A stretch of DNA of 64,000 nt, taken from assembly GCF_004349135.1 (NCBI RefSeq), contig NZ_SMFN01000013.1, forward strand, positions 1 to 64,000. The letters are read 5' to 3'. The stretch is from Flavobacterium sandaracinum (GTDB lineage Bacteria; Bacteroidota; Bacteroidia; Flavobacteriales; Flavobacteriaceae). Each line of letters opens with the position of its first letter. The stretch's first letter is position 1. The notes beneath the pieces were generated by a model. The model was not told the origin of the DNA. It saw nothing but the letters and a program-made list of their open reading frames with translations, and did not search any database. The position numbers and the translations under genes are program-made. Below are positions 26,392 to 34,697 of the stretch, piece after piece.

Positions 26392-27171
26392 TTAAATCAT
26401 CAAATCACACAAATCTTTCAATGCTTCCACCGTTTGTAAATCATCGGTTAACGGTTCTACAATAGCCACATGAACCGACAATCGTTTTGGAAGACCTGAA
26501 TGAATAATTTTGGCGGCATCCACTAAAAGTCGGGTCGAAACGGTTTCTGTCAACCCCAATTCGGTTAGGTTTCTGATTTTGTTTCCAATGGCTACCAGTT
26601 TTTTGGCGACAACAGGATCAACATTTGTTTCTTTTACCAAAATTTCAGTTTCAATTTTCGTTTCCGGATATTCAAAAGAAACGGCAATAAATCGCTGACG
26701 GGTTGATGGTTTTAGTTCTTTAAAACCTCTTTGATAACCGGGATTAAAGGAAGCAACCAACATAAAATCGTCATGCGCTTTCACGGTTTCGCCTAATTTA
26801 TCTATGAATAATTCCCTTCTGTGATCTGTCAAGGAGTGAATGGCTACAATAACGTCTGGTCGTGCTTCGGCGATTTCATCCAAATAAATAATCGCTCCTT
26901 CTTTTACGGCAGTGGTTAATGGTCCATCCAGCCAAACCGTTTCGGCACCTTTTATGATAAATCGTCCAATTAAATCCGTAGAAGACGTTTCTTCGTGACA
27001 ACTAATTGTGATAATTTTTTTATCCAATTGATGTGCCATGTATTCCACAAAACGGGATTTTCCAGTTCCGGTTGGCCCTTTCAAGAGGAAAGGTATTTTG
27101 TTTTTATAGGCGTGTTCAAAGACTTCTTTTTCTTTGCCTACCGCGTGATAATATGGGATATTTACTAACAT
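26392..27171 (-). CDS. norQ: NorQ-like AAA+ ATPase
   Basis: The 259-residue MoxR-type ATPase has Walker A GPTGTGKSRFVE (about residues 33-44), Walker B IIYLDEIAEA (about 94-103), and an arginine-finger region STRQRF. NorQ and NorD act together as a chaperone for the NorB iron centre. The gene is 133 bases after norB. Confidence 0.92.
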   Translation of the reverse strand: MLVNIPYYHAVGKEKEVFEHAYKNKIPFLLKGPTGTGKSRFVEYMAHQLDKKIITISCHEETSSTDLIGRFIIKGAETVWLDGPLTTAVKEGAIIYLDEIAEARPDVIVAIHSLTDHRRELFIDKLGETVKAHDDFMLVASFNPGYQRGFKELKPSTRQRFIAVSFEYPETKIETEILVKETNVDPVVAKKLVAIGNKIRNLTELGLTETVSTRLLVDAAKIIHSGLPKRLSVHVAIVEPLTDDLQTVEALKDLCDLMI

Positions 27172-27304
27172 TTTTTTTTATTTTAGAAAAAAACCAGAAC
27201 ACGATAACTATTGTTTTTTCGGAAATGCAATTCTAAAAAACGGTGGTTAAAGCATTCTGGAAATTTTATTTTAAGTATTCCGTTACACGAAAAAGGTTTC
27301 AGTT

Positions 27305-28732
27305 TTAAATCACTGTTTTTCCTTTTTTCTCACTTGTACCTGTTAGATTTTCAATTATATGGCCATCGATTTTATATCCATCTGCTCTATGTCCTTGATT
27401 GTCTGTTTCAAGAGCTTCATCTGTAGGTCTTCCGTATTTGATAAAATCAAAAATAAACAGACCAATTCCTATCGTAAACATGGTAGCACAAATAAGAAGC
27501 ACTACAAAATGGATACTGATTTCGCTTTGAACAACCATGAAATCCATTTTCATTTTTCGTTCCATATAGACTTGAGCAACTCCGGCAACACCAAAGGCTA
27601 CGGTCATCCCCAAGATTCCAATATTAGATAGCCAAAAAGCCATCATACCTTGCGAACTTTCGTAACGTTTACGTCCCGTTAAATTGGGTAAAGCATAACT
27701 AATCATCGCTAGAACAATCATCGCATAAGCGCCCCAGAATGCATAATGAGCGTGCATTGCTGTCACTAAAGTTCCATGCGTATACAAGTTTGTTTGTGGC
27801 AAAGTATGTGCAAAACCAAGTAATCCAGCACCTACAAAAGAAACGATAGCTGAACCGATTGTCCAGAATAAAGCAATTTTGTTTGGATGACTTTTTTCCC
27901 CTTTTCTGTACATGTTCACGGCAAATAATGCCATCGCTAAGAAAGCCAAAGGTTCCAAGGCAGAGAAAATACCACCAACGATCAACCAAATTTTATTTAC
28001 TCCAATGTAGTAGTAGTGATGCCCTGTTCCCAAAACTCCGGAAAGAAAGGTAAGACCAACAATTACGTACAACCACTTTTCGATAACTTCTCTGTCCACT
28101 CCGGTTAACTTGATCAATAAGAACGAAAGGATACCTCCCATAATTAATTCCCAAACACCTTCAACCCACAAGTGAACCACCCACCAACGGAAAAATGAAT
28201 CCATTACCTGGCTGTCAAACCAAATCATTCCGGGTATATAAAGCAAGGCTGCAAAAAACAATCCCATTGATAGTACTAAAGCCGTAGTAGTTTGTCGCTT
28301 TCCTTTGAAAAGAGTCCCCAAAATTATGAATAAGAACAGCAGTACATTTACAACTACTAAATAGTCTAATTCTCTTGGAATTTCAAGAAATTTTCTTCCT
28401 TCCCAATGGTTGAAGTGAAAACCAATTATGGTAACAACACCAACAATAGCTAAGGATATCAGTTGAACATAAGCCCATTTCACGCTTATTAATTCGCGTT
28501 GCGCCTCTTCGGGAATAATGTAATATGCCGCACCCATAAAACCGGTTAACAACCATACTACTAACAAGTTAGTATGCACCGCTCGTGCCACGTTAAAAGG
28601 GATAATTTCATGTAATCCTTGAATTCCTATTCGGTCAAAGCCCATGATAAAGCCATAGACAATTTGCAGGGAGAACAAAAGCATGCATAATGCAAAAAAC
28701 CAGTAGGCTACTTTTTGTGATTTATATTTCAT
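27305..28732 (-). CDS. norB: Nitric oxide reductase large subunit NorB
   Basis: The 475-residue, 12-helix heme-copper oxidase family protein has the cNOR signature HLWVEGVWELIMGG with the catalytic Glu, GHHYYYIGV (iron ligands) and HAHYAFWGAYAMIV (heme ligands). The N-terminal helix region HTNLLVVWLLTGFMG carries another heme ligand. With NorC it reduces 2 NO to N2O. Length is that of cytochrome-c-dependent NorB and not the longer quinol-dependent qNor. Confidence 0.96.
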   Translation of the reverse strand: MKYKSQKVAYWFFALCMLLFSLQIVYGFIMGFDRIGIQGLHEIIPFNVARAVHTNLLVVWLLTGFMGAAYYIIPEEAQRELISVKWAYVQLISLAIVGVVTIIGFHFNHWEGRKFLEIPRELDYLVVVNVLLFLFIILGTLFKGKRQTTTALVLSMGLFFAALLYIPGMIWFDSQVMDSFFRWWVVHLWVEGVWELIMGGILSFLLIKLTGVDREVIEKWLYVIVGLTFLSGVLGTGHHYYYIGVNKIWLIVGGIFSALEPLAFLAMALFAVNMYRKGEKSHPNKIALFWTIGSAIVSFVGAGLLGFAHTLPQTNLYTHGTLVTAMHAHYAFWGAYAMIVLAMISYALPNLTGRKRYESSQGMMAFWLSNIGILGMTVAFGVAGVAQVYMERKMKMDFMVVQSEISIHFVVLLICATMFTIGIGLFIFDFIKYGRPTDEALETDNQGHRADGYKIDGHIIENLTGTSEKKGKTVI

Positions 28733-28743
28733 TTTTAAAAATT

Positions 28744-29178
28744 TTAATTATTTTCTTTAGCTAAAGGGGAAACGATTCGGTCGAAACCATTTAAATCCAA
28801 TTTTCCAATCCATTGGAAGTAGGCTACCATGGCATTGGCATCCGCTTCATTCATTTTATAAGCTACCATTTTTCGTCCATTTGGTGCCCAAGGAACTGGC
28901 GACATCAAAACCGCTTTGATATATCCTTCGCCACGACGATCCATCACTTTTGTCAATTCGGGAGCATAATACCCTCCTTCGCCCATAATGGTATGACAGC
29001 CCATACAATTGTTGGTTTCCCAAATTTCTTTTCCTCTCACTACCTCTTTGGTAATCTTACTGTAGTTTGTTTGGTCATTCCTTGGCATGAACGAATAAAT
29101 GGTCAATCCTATAAAGATTAAAAAGGTGACCAATGTTCCTCCTAAAAAAAATGCTCTTGCCTGTGATTTTGAAAGCAT
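28744..29178 (-). CDS. norC: Nitric oxide reductase cytochrome c subunit NorC
   Basis: The 144-residue protein has one N-terminal membrane anchor (about residues 9-30) and a single heme motif CMGCHT (about 58-63), followed by APELTKVMDRRGEGY and PWAPNGRKMVAYKM, as in NorC. It passes electrons to NorB. It is the first gene of the nor operon, with the shared regulatory region up to ytfE carrying Fnr-like and AAAGGACA-type sites. Confidence 0.95.
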   Translation of the reverse strand: MLSKSQARAFFLGGTLVTFLIFIGLTIYSFMPRNDQTNYSKITKEVVRGKEIWETNNCMGCHTIMGEGGYYAPELTKVMDRRGEGYIKAVLMSPVPWAPNGRKMVAYKMNEADANAMVAYFQWIGKLDLNGFDRIVSPLAKENN

Positions 29179-29222
29179 AAGTATCCGTTTTTGTTAGTTA
29201 ATAAATGTACTCTAATTTAAAT

Positions 29223-29242
29223 AAAGGACAAAAATGTCTTTT
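29223..29242. promoter_or_regulatory. AAAGGACA-type palindrome upstream of norC
   Basis: AAAGGACAAAAATGTCTTTT is a near-perfect palindrome 45-64 bases upstream of the norC ATG, the same spacing as the related site upstream of nirK. Confidence 0.65.
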
Positions 29243-29285
29243 ATTTGTTTATTGCAAATTAATGTCATTAAAAAAAGCTAAAACA

Positions 29286-29297
29286 TGATAAAAGTCA
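29286..29297. promoter_or_regulatory. Fnr-like box between norC and ytfE
   Basis: TGATAAAAGTCA matches TGAY-N4-RTCA and lies in the 306-base divergent region, 108-119 bases upstream of norC and 188-199 upstream of ytfE. Confidence 0.55.
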
Positions 29298-29410
29298 TCT
29301 TTTGATTTTTTTTTAAATTGTAAAATTATAATCCATTAAAAAAGACTTACACAAAACACATCTGTCTGACAACTATTAAATTACAAATAAAATTAATTTA
29401 AAAAATTAAT

Positions 29411-29430
29411 TAAGGATAAATTTGTCTTTT
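29411..29430. promoter_or_regulatory. AAAGGACA-type palindrome upstream of ytfE
   Basis: TAAGGATAAATTTGTCTTTT resembles the sites before nirK and norC and lies 55-74 bases upstream of the ytfE ATG. Confidence 0.55.
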
Positions 29431-29484
29431 ATTAAAAATAATGATTATTTTTGTCTAAATAAATTTTAATAGAAAACAGATCAT

Positions 29485-30216
29485 ATGGAAACTTTAGAGA
29501 AAATAACAATCGGAGAATACGTTGCAAAAGATTTTAGAACCGCGGCAATATTTTCAAAATACGGAATCGATTTTTGCTGCAAAGGCAATCGAACAATCGA
29601 GGAAGCTTGTGAAAAAAAGAATGTTGATACGGATCAATTAATGGACCAGATCAACACGGTTTTGGCAACCAAAAATGACAGTACTATAGATTTCAAAATT
29701 TGGCCTTTGGATTTATTGGCCGATTATATTGAGAAAACGCATCATCGTTATGTGGAAGAAAAAACGCAAATTTTGCTTCCTTTTTTAGACAAACTGTGCA
29801 AAGTACATGGTGCAAATCATCCTGAATTATTCGAAATCAATGAACTCTTTATTGGTTGTGCAGGCGAATTAGCGCAACACATGAAAAAAGAAGAACTGAT
29901 TTTGTTTCCTTTTATCAAAAAAATGGCAAAAGCAGCGCTTACCGAGGAACCAATTGTGAAACCACAATTTGGAACTGTAAAAAACCCAATTGCCATGATG
30001 ATGGAAGAGCATGAAGCCGAAGGAGATCGTTTTGTAAAAATAGCAGCACTAACCAATAATTATACGCCACCGGCCGATGGTTGCAGTACGTTCCGTGTGA
30101 CTTATGCTATGCTAGCTGATTTTGAGCAGGATTTACACAAACACATTCATTTGGAAAACAACATTTTGTTTCCAAGTGCGATGCTTTTAGAAAAAAAATT
30201 CTCCGAACAAGAATAA
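29485..30216 (+). CDS. ytfE: RIC/YtfE/ScdA-type iron-sulfur cluster repair protein
   Basis: The 243-residue protein has an N-terminal DUF542/ScdA domain with YGIDFCCKGNRTIEEAC (about residues 27-43) and a hemerythrin-like di-iron domain (THHRYVEEKTQILLPFL; HMKKEELILFPFIKKM; MMEEHEAEGDRF; HKHIHLENNILFPSAM). Such proteins repair iron-sulfur and di-iron centres damaged by NO. It is divergent from norC and shares its regulatory region, matching a role in NO protection. Confidence 0.93.
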   Translation: METLEKITIGEYVAKDFRTAAIFSKYGIDFCCKGNRTIEEACEKKNVDTDQLMDQINTVLATKNDSTIDFKIWPLDLLADYIEKTHHRYVEEKTQILLPFLDKLCKVHGANHPELFEINELFIGCAGELAQHMKKEELILFPFIKKMAKAALTEEPIVKPQFGTVKNPIAMMMEEHEAEGDRFVKIAALTNNYTPPADGCSTFRVTYAMLADFEQDLHKHIHLENNILFPSAMLLEKKFSEQE

Positions 30217-30253
30217 AACACTTCAATAACCTAAACTTAAATCATCCAATGCT

Positions 30254-32365
30254 ATGGAAAAATATGTTATCAAAAGAAACGGCGAATACAAACCTTTTGA
30301 AAGTTTTAAAATAAAAGACGCTATTGAAAAAAGCTTTCAGAGTGTTTCCATAGCATTTGATGAAATTCTTTTCGAAAAAATTATTCAGGATTTACAATCT
30401 AAAGAAACCTGGGCCGTTGAGGAAATTCAGGATTTAATCGAAAAAAAACTTTTTGAAAAACAGTATTTCGAAGTCATGCGTTCCTTTATGTTATTCAGAC
30501 ATACGCGCAAATTGCAACGCGAACATGTGAATGGCTTAAACGAGGACACTACTTACGTTGATAGCACGCAAACCATCGAAGAATATATAGAACAAACGGA
30601 TTGGCGCATCAATGCCAATGCCAATACCTCTTATTCTAATGCGGGATTGGTCAACAATGTTGCCGGAAAAATTATTGCTAATTATTGGCTCGACAAAGTA
30701 TATACTAAAGAAGAAGGGTATGCGCATCGCAATGGCGACATACACATTCACGATTTAGATTGTTTGACCGGATATTGCGCCGGTTGGAGTCTGCGGGTGT
30801 TACTTAACGATGGTTTTAATGGCGTTCGCGGACGCGTGGAAAGCAAAGCGCCTTCGCATTTCAGAGAAGCTTTGGGACAAATGGCGAATTTTCTTGGGAT
30901 TTTGCAAAGCGAATGGGCCGGAGCGCAAGCCTTCAGTTCGTTTGACACGTATTTGGCTCCCTATGTTTTCAAAGATGATTTGTCTTTTGAGGATGTCCTG
31001 AAAGCCGTTCGCAGTTTTGTTTATAATTTGAATGTTCCAGCGCGTTGGGGACAATCGCCTTTCACAAATATCACTCTGGACTGGATCGTTCCCGATGATT
31101 TGAAAACCCAAATTCCGACGAAGAATGACTATCATTTTTTCGAAAATAACTTTGATTATGATCTCTTATTGCGAGCCAGAGAAAGAGGCGTTACAAAAGT
31201 AACCGAATTGCGTTACGAGCATTTTCAAAAGGAAATGAACCTCATCAACAAAGCGTATTACACGGTAATGACCGAAGGCGATGCCAACGGACAGCCGTTC
31301 ACCTTCCCTATTCCAACCGTAAATATTACCGAAGAATTTGATTGGGACGGAGAAAATACCGATTTGCTTTTTGAAAATACAGCCAAAATCGGTTCTTCTT
31401 ATTTCCAGAATTTCATTGGAAGCCAATATGTTTTGGATGAAAATGGCAATAAAATAGAAAATGAAAACGCGTATAAACCCAATGCCGTTCGCAGTATGTG
31501 TTGTCGTTTGCAACTCGATTTAAGAGAACTGTTAAAACGTGGAAACGGACTTTTTGGAAGTGCAGAAATGACAGGAAGCATTGGCGTAGTAACCATTAAT
31601 ATGGCACGTTTGGGTTATTTATTCAAAGGAAATAAAGAAGAATTATTCAAACAATTAGATCGGTTATTATATATTTCTAAATCTACTTTAGAGAAAAAAA
31701 GAGTGTTTATCCAAGAAATGTACGACCGAGGTTTGTATCCGTACACCAAACGCTATCTGCAGCATTTCAGGAATCACTTTTCGACCATTGGTGTAAACGG
31801 AATGAACGAAATGATTGCGAATTTTACCGGAAATCAAGATGCCATAACTTCATCGTCAGGAATCGAATTTGCATCAGAAATCTTGGAGCATATTCGAAAC
31901 CGAATGAAAGAATTCCAAGAAGAAACAGGAAATTTATACAATCTGGAAGCCACACCGGCCGAAGGAACCACCTACCGTTTTGCCAAAGAAGACAAAAAAC
32001 GTTTCCCGAACATTTTACAAGCCGGACAGGGCGAAAATATGTATTACACGAACAGTTCCCAGATTCCGGTGGATCATACCGAAGACCCTTTTGAAGCGTT
32101 GTTTTTACAAGACGAATTACAATGTAAATATACCGGCGGAACGGTTTTACACTTGTATATGAGTGAAAAAATCAGTTCGCCAGAAGCCTGCAAACAGTTT
32201 GTAAAGAAAGTAATCTCCAATTTCAAATTGCCATACATCACCGTTACGCCAGTGTTTAGCGTGTGTCCGGTTCATGGTTATTTGAATGGCGAGCACGAAT
32301 ATTGCCCAAAATGCGATGAAATTCTAATTGAAGAAAAAAGTTTAATATTTAAAGTTGAGCTATAA
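30254..32365 (+). CDS. nrdD: Anaerobic ribonucleoside-triphosphate reductase NrdD, lacking its own glycyl-radical end
   Basis: The 703-residue protein has an N-terminal ATP-cone (KRNGEYKPFESFKI, residues 1-95) and the class III reductase barrel (DIHIHDLDCLTGYCAGWS; PFTFPIPTVNITEEFDWD; RSMCCRLQLD). It ends in a zinc-type motif CPVHGYLNGEHEYCPKC, with no RVxGY glycyl-radical site after it. That missing segment is encoded separately at 32528. Class III enzymes make deoxynucleotides without oxygen, fitting anaerobic growth on nitrate. It starts 38 bases after ytfE and may be cotranscribed. Confidence 0.93.
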   Translation: MEKYVIKRNGEYKPFESFKIKDAIEKSFQSVSIAFDEILFEKIIQDLQSKETWAVEEIQDLIEKKLFEKQYFEVMRSFMLFRHTRKLQREHVNGLNEDTTYVDSTQTIEEYIEQTDWRINANANTSYSNAGLVNNVAGKIIANYWLDKVYTKEEGYAHRNGDIHIHDLDCLTGYCAGWSLRVLLNDGFNGVRGRVESKAPSHFREALGQMANFLGILQSEWAGAQAFSSFDTYLAPYVFKDDLSFEDVLKAVRSFVYNLNVPARWGQSPFTNITLDWIVPDDLKTQIPTKNDYHFFENNFDYDLLLRARERGVTKVTELRYEHFQKEMNLINKAYYTVMTEGDANGQPFTFPIPTVNITEEFDWDGENTDLLFENTAKIGSSYFQNFIGSQYVLDENGNKIENENAYKPNAVRSMCCRLQLDLRELLKRGNGLFGSAEMTGSIGVVTINMARLGYLFKGNKEELFKQLDRLLYISKSTLEKKRVFIQEMYDRGLYPYTKRYLQHFRNHFSTIGVNGMNEMIANFTGNQDAITSSSGIEFASEILEHIRNRMKEFQEETGNLYNLEATPAEGTTYRFAKEDKKRFPNILQAGQGENMYYTNSSQIPVDHTEDPFEALFLQDELQCKYTGGTVLHLYMSEKISSPEACKQFVKKVISNFKLPYITVTPVFSVCPVHGYLNGEHEYCPKCDEILIEEKSLIFKVEL

Positions 32366-32373
32366 AACTTTAA

Positions 32374-32438
32374 AACCATTAAGAAATTAAGTTCCATTAA
32401 GCCAAATCACACTTAATTTTCTTAATTTCTTAATGGTT
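32374..32438. repeat. Perfect 18-base inverted repeat between nrdD and its small partner gene
   Basis: AACCATTAAGAAATTAAG (32374-32391) is perfectly inverted as CTTAATTTCTTAATGGTT (32421-32438) with a 29-base loop, then CAAAAAAAT. It could act as a terminator/attenuator or RNA stabiliser between the two halves of nrdD. It belongs to the GAACCAT...ATGGTTC repeat family seen at 13641. Confidence 0.75.
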
Positions 32439-32527
32439 CAAAAAAATCTCAATTTTAAAATTTTGTCTTTATAGAAAAACTAGTGATGTCAAAACTTTAA
32501 ACCTTAAACTTTAAACCTTTTAAATAT

Positions 32528-32689
32528 ATGAAAACAACAAACCCGATTTTAGAACAAAACCAACATTTGAGAACCAAATGTTTAGTGTACACAAGAGTAA
32601 TGGGTTATCACAGACCTGTAGAAAGTTTCAATATTGGAAAAAAAGGAGAACACAAACAGCGCACTCATTTCAATGAAGGAAAATGTTAA
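32528..32689 (+). CDS. Separate glycyl-radical subunit of anaerobic ribonucleotide reductase
   Basis: This 53-residue reading frame encodes CLVYTRVMGYHRPVESFNIG and then KKGEHKQRTHFNE, which is the C-terminal glycyl-radical region of class III NrdD; the radical glycine should be Gly26 in RVMGY. The preceding NrdD chain ends in its zinc region and lacks this part, so the two products together make one complete enzyme. The last 17 bases overlap nrdG, which makes the radical. Known parallels are the split NrdD of phage T4 and the stand-alone glycyl-radical protein YfiD. Confidence 0.88.
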   Translation: MKTTNPILEQNQHLRTKCLVYTRVMGYHRPVESFNIGKKGEHKQRTHFNEGKC

Positions 32690-33362
32690 TACTCCCATTT
32701 ACAGCATAACGCCTTTTACTTTATTAGATTATGCGCATAAAGCAGCTTGCATTCTTTGGTTTGCAGGCTGTAATATGCGTTGTTTGTATTGCTACAATCC
32801 TGAAATCGTAATGGGAAAAGGAACTATTTCATTCGAAAAAGCGCTTACTTTTCTTCATTCCAGAAAAAACTTGTTGGACGCGGTGGTTTTTAGCGGAGGC
32901 GAATGCCTGTTGCATAAGAACAGTATTCAACTCATAACCGAAGTCAAAAAAATGGGCTTTTTGATAAAAATTGACACCAATGGTTCACGACCTGAAGTCT
33001 TACAACAATTACTTGAAAATCAATTGATCGATTATATTGCTTTGGATTTTAAGGCTATGCCCGTTCATTTTGAAAAGATAACACAGTCCAATCTTTTTCT
33101 GCCTTTTGAAAAATCGTTGCGTTTATTAGTAGAAAGTGGGCTCCCGTTTGAAGTCCGCACCACAGTACATTCGGATTTGATTGATACGAATCACATGAAA
33201 GCCATGATACAGTATTTAGAACAACATAACTATCAGGGAAATTACTATATCCAGCATTTTGTAAATGGCGCGACTACGTTAGAAAAATTGGGATATTCTG
33301 TTAAGGAATTGGAAAAGGAAAATCTTTCTACCGCGCGTATTAAAGTACATTTTAGAGGTTGA
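32673..33362 (+). CDS. nrdG: Anaerobic ribonucleotide reductase activating protein NrdG
   Basis: The radical SAM activase (229 residues from ATG 32673, MKENVNTPIYSITP) has the cluster motif CNMRCLYC and the SAM-binding GGE motif (VFSGGECLLHK). It creates the glycyl radical on the small subunit encoded immediately upstream, overlapping it by 17 bases. An upstream ATG at 32634 is in frame but would overlap the small gene by 56 bases, so the internal start is preferred. Confidence 0.92.
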   Translation: MKENVNTPIYSITPFTLLDYAHKAACILWFAGCNMRCLYCYNPEIVMGKGTISFEKALTFLHSRKNLLDAVVFSGGECLLHKNSIQLITEVKKMGFLIKIDTNGSRPEVLQQLLENQLIDYIALDFKAMPVHFEKITQSNLFLPFEKSLRLLVESGLPFEVRTTVHSDLIDTNHMKAMIQYLEQHNYQGNYYIQHFVNGATTLEKLGYSVKELEKENLSTARIKVHFRG

Positions 33363-33481
33363 TTCTAAAGTAGCATTGCTGACAAAAGCGTATCTTTAAA
33401 AATAAATAAAATTTCACATCAAGTAAGCACCGCACTTTGGGTGCTATACATCCGTTAATTCGGATTTTATATTAACATCAT

Positions 33482-33946
33482 ATGATATCAAATAAACCAT
33501 TAAAAAGAGCTCCGGAACTGCAACCATTAAGTCACGATCATCATCATGGCTTGCAACTGTGTTGGAAAATACGAACGGGTTTTTCGAAGCAAATTGAACC
33601 CGATCGCATCAAAAAATATACAGATTGGTTTTTTAAAACGCATTTAAAACCTCATTTCGAACTAGAAGAAAAATACGTATTTCCTATTTTAGGTTCAGAA
33701 AATGAGCTTGTAAAAAAAGCGTTGGCGGAACATCGTCGTTTGAAACGCTTATTCAAACAAACTACAGATTTAGAAAAGTCTTTAGGACTCATTGAAGAAG
33801 AATTAGATGCACACATTCGTTTTGAGGAACGCATTTTATTTGTTGAAATCCAAAAAATAGCCACCCAAGACCAATTGGCTAAAATAAAAGAAATTCATAC
33901 CGAAGAATCTTTTACAGAGAAGGACGATGATCCTTTTTGGATTTAA
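33482..33946 (+). CDS. Hemerythrin-domain protein
   Basis: The 154-residue protein has hemerythrin-like ligands in LSHDHHHGLQLCWKI, HLKPHFELEEKYVFPIL, EHRRLKRLF and HIRFEERILFVEIQ. It should bind a di-iron centre and may sense or store O2 or NO. It lies between nrdG and the Rrf2-type regulator gene; a role in NO response is inferred from this. Confidence 0.85.
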   Translation: MISNKPLKRAPELQPLSHDHHHGLQLCWKIRTGFSKQIEPDRIKKYTDWFFKTHLKPHFELEEKYVFPILGSENELVKKALAEHRRLKRLFKQTTDLEKSLGLIEEELDAHIRFEERILFVEIQKIATQDQLAKIKEIHTEESFTEKDDDPFWI

Positions 33947-34010
33947 AAAAATAGCCAACACAAAGAATAAAGGATAGCACTTATTTCTATAAATTTGTAA
34001 AAAAACAATT

Positions 34011-34445
34011 ATGTTTTCTAAAACCTGTGAATACGGAATCCGAGCCACCATTTTTATAGCATCAGAATCCTATCAAAATAATAGAGTTGGGCTTAGAGAT
34101 ATTGCAAAAAAAATAGATTCTCCCGAGGCTTTTACTGCCAAAATTTTACAAATACTATCGAGAGATAATATCATCCATTCTATTAAAGGCGTAGGTGGTG
34201 GATTTGAAATCCCAAAAGAAACCATGAGCCAAATAAAACTATCCCAAATAGTAACTGCATTAGATGGAGATCGAGTTTTTACCGGTTGTGGTCTGGGATT
34301 AAGTCACTGCTCCGAGGATCATCCTTGTCCAGTTCATGATAAATTCAAGTCCATCAGAAATGAATTGGCTTTCATGCTCGAAAACACCAATTTGGAAGAA
34401 TTAGCAATGGGAATAAAATCTGGCGATACTTTCTTGCGGTATTAA
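34011..34445 (+). CDS. Rrf2-family regulator, NsrR-like
   Basis: The 144-residue protein has the Rrf2 winged helix (SKTCEYGIRATIFIA; LRDIAKKIDSPEAFTAKILQIL; GGGFEIPKE) and three clustered Cys in CGLGLSHCSEDHPC (about residues 93-106), which ligate an iron-sulfur cluster in NsrR/IscR-type proteins. NsrR senses NO. The neighbouring NO-related genes and the AAAGGACA-type palindromes make it a good candidate for their regulator. A half-site AAAGGATA lies upstream at 33970-33977. Confidence 0.88.
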   Translation: MFSKTCEYGIRATIFIASESYQNNRVGLRDIAKKIDSPEAFTAKILQILSRDNIIHSIKGVGGGFEIPKETMSQIKLSQIVTALDGDRVFTGCGLGLSHCSEDHPCPVHDKFKSIRNELAFMLENTNLEELAMGIKSGDTFLRY

Positions 34446-34541
34446 TAATAAGTAATCTTATATTTACAAAAACTGTTTTGTGGGAAGAAGGCATCCAAAA
34501 ACATTTGATTGGAGCCGATTTATGGATACTATATACAAGTT

Positions 34542-34697
34542 ATGGAGTATAGCTTAGAAAAACAAAGAACGCAAGAAAATATTTTTGTTGAAAAGGATCA
34601 AATTATTTCCTTTTTAGTTACAGCTCAAAGTCTGCTAAATAATCTTAAAAAAAACTATTTTGGAAAATCTATCAAAGAAAATCGAACAAATGATTAA
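34542..34697 (+). CDS. Possible small gene preceding the HEPN-like protein
   Basis: A 51-residue frame (MEYSLEKQRTQENI... ending KENRTND) starts at ATG 34542 and overlaps the next gene by 38 bases. A TTG start at 34509 would add 11 residues. It has no recognised family. Its composition is plausible for a protein and the overlap with a HEPN-like gene recalls toxin-antitoxin pairs, but it may be chance. Confidence 0.35.
   Translation: MEYSLEKQRTQENIFVEKDQIISFLVTAQSLLNNLKKNYFGKSIKENRTND

Noticed and set aside
30254..32365. NrdD with a normal C-terminus
   Set aside because: The frame ends at the zinc motif without an RVxGY radical site; the missing segment is in another gene at 32528.
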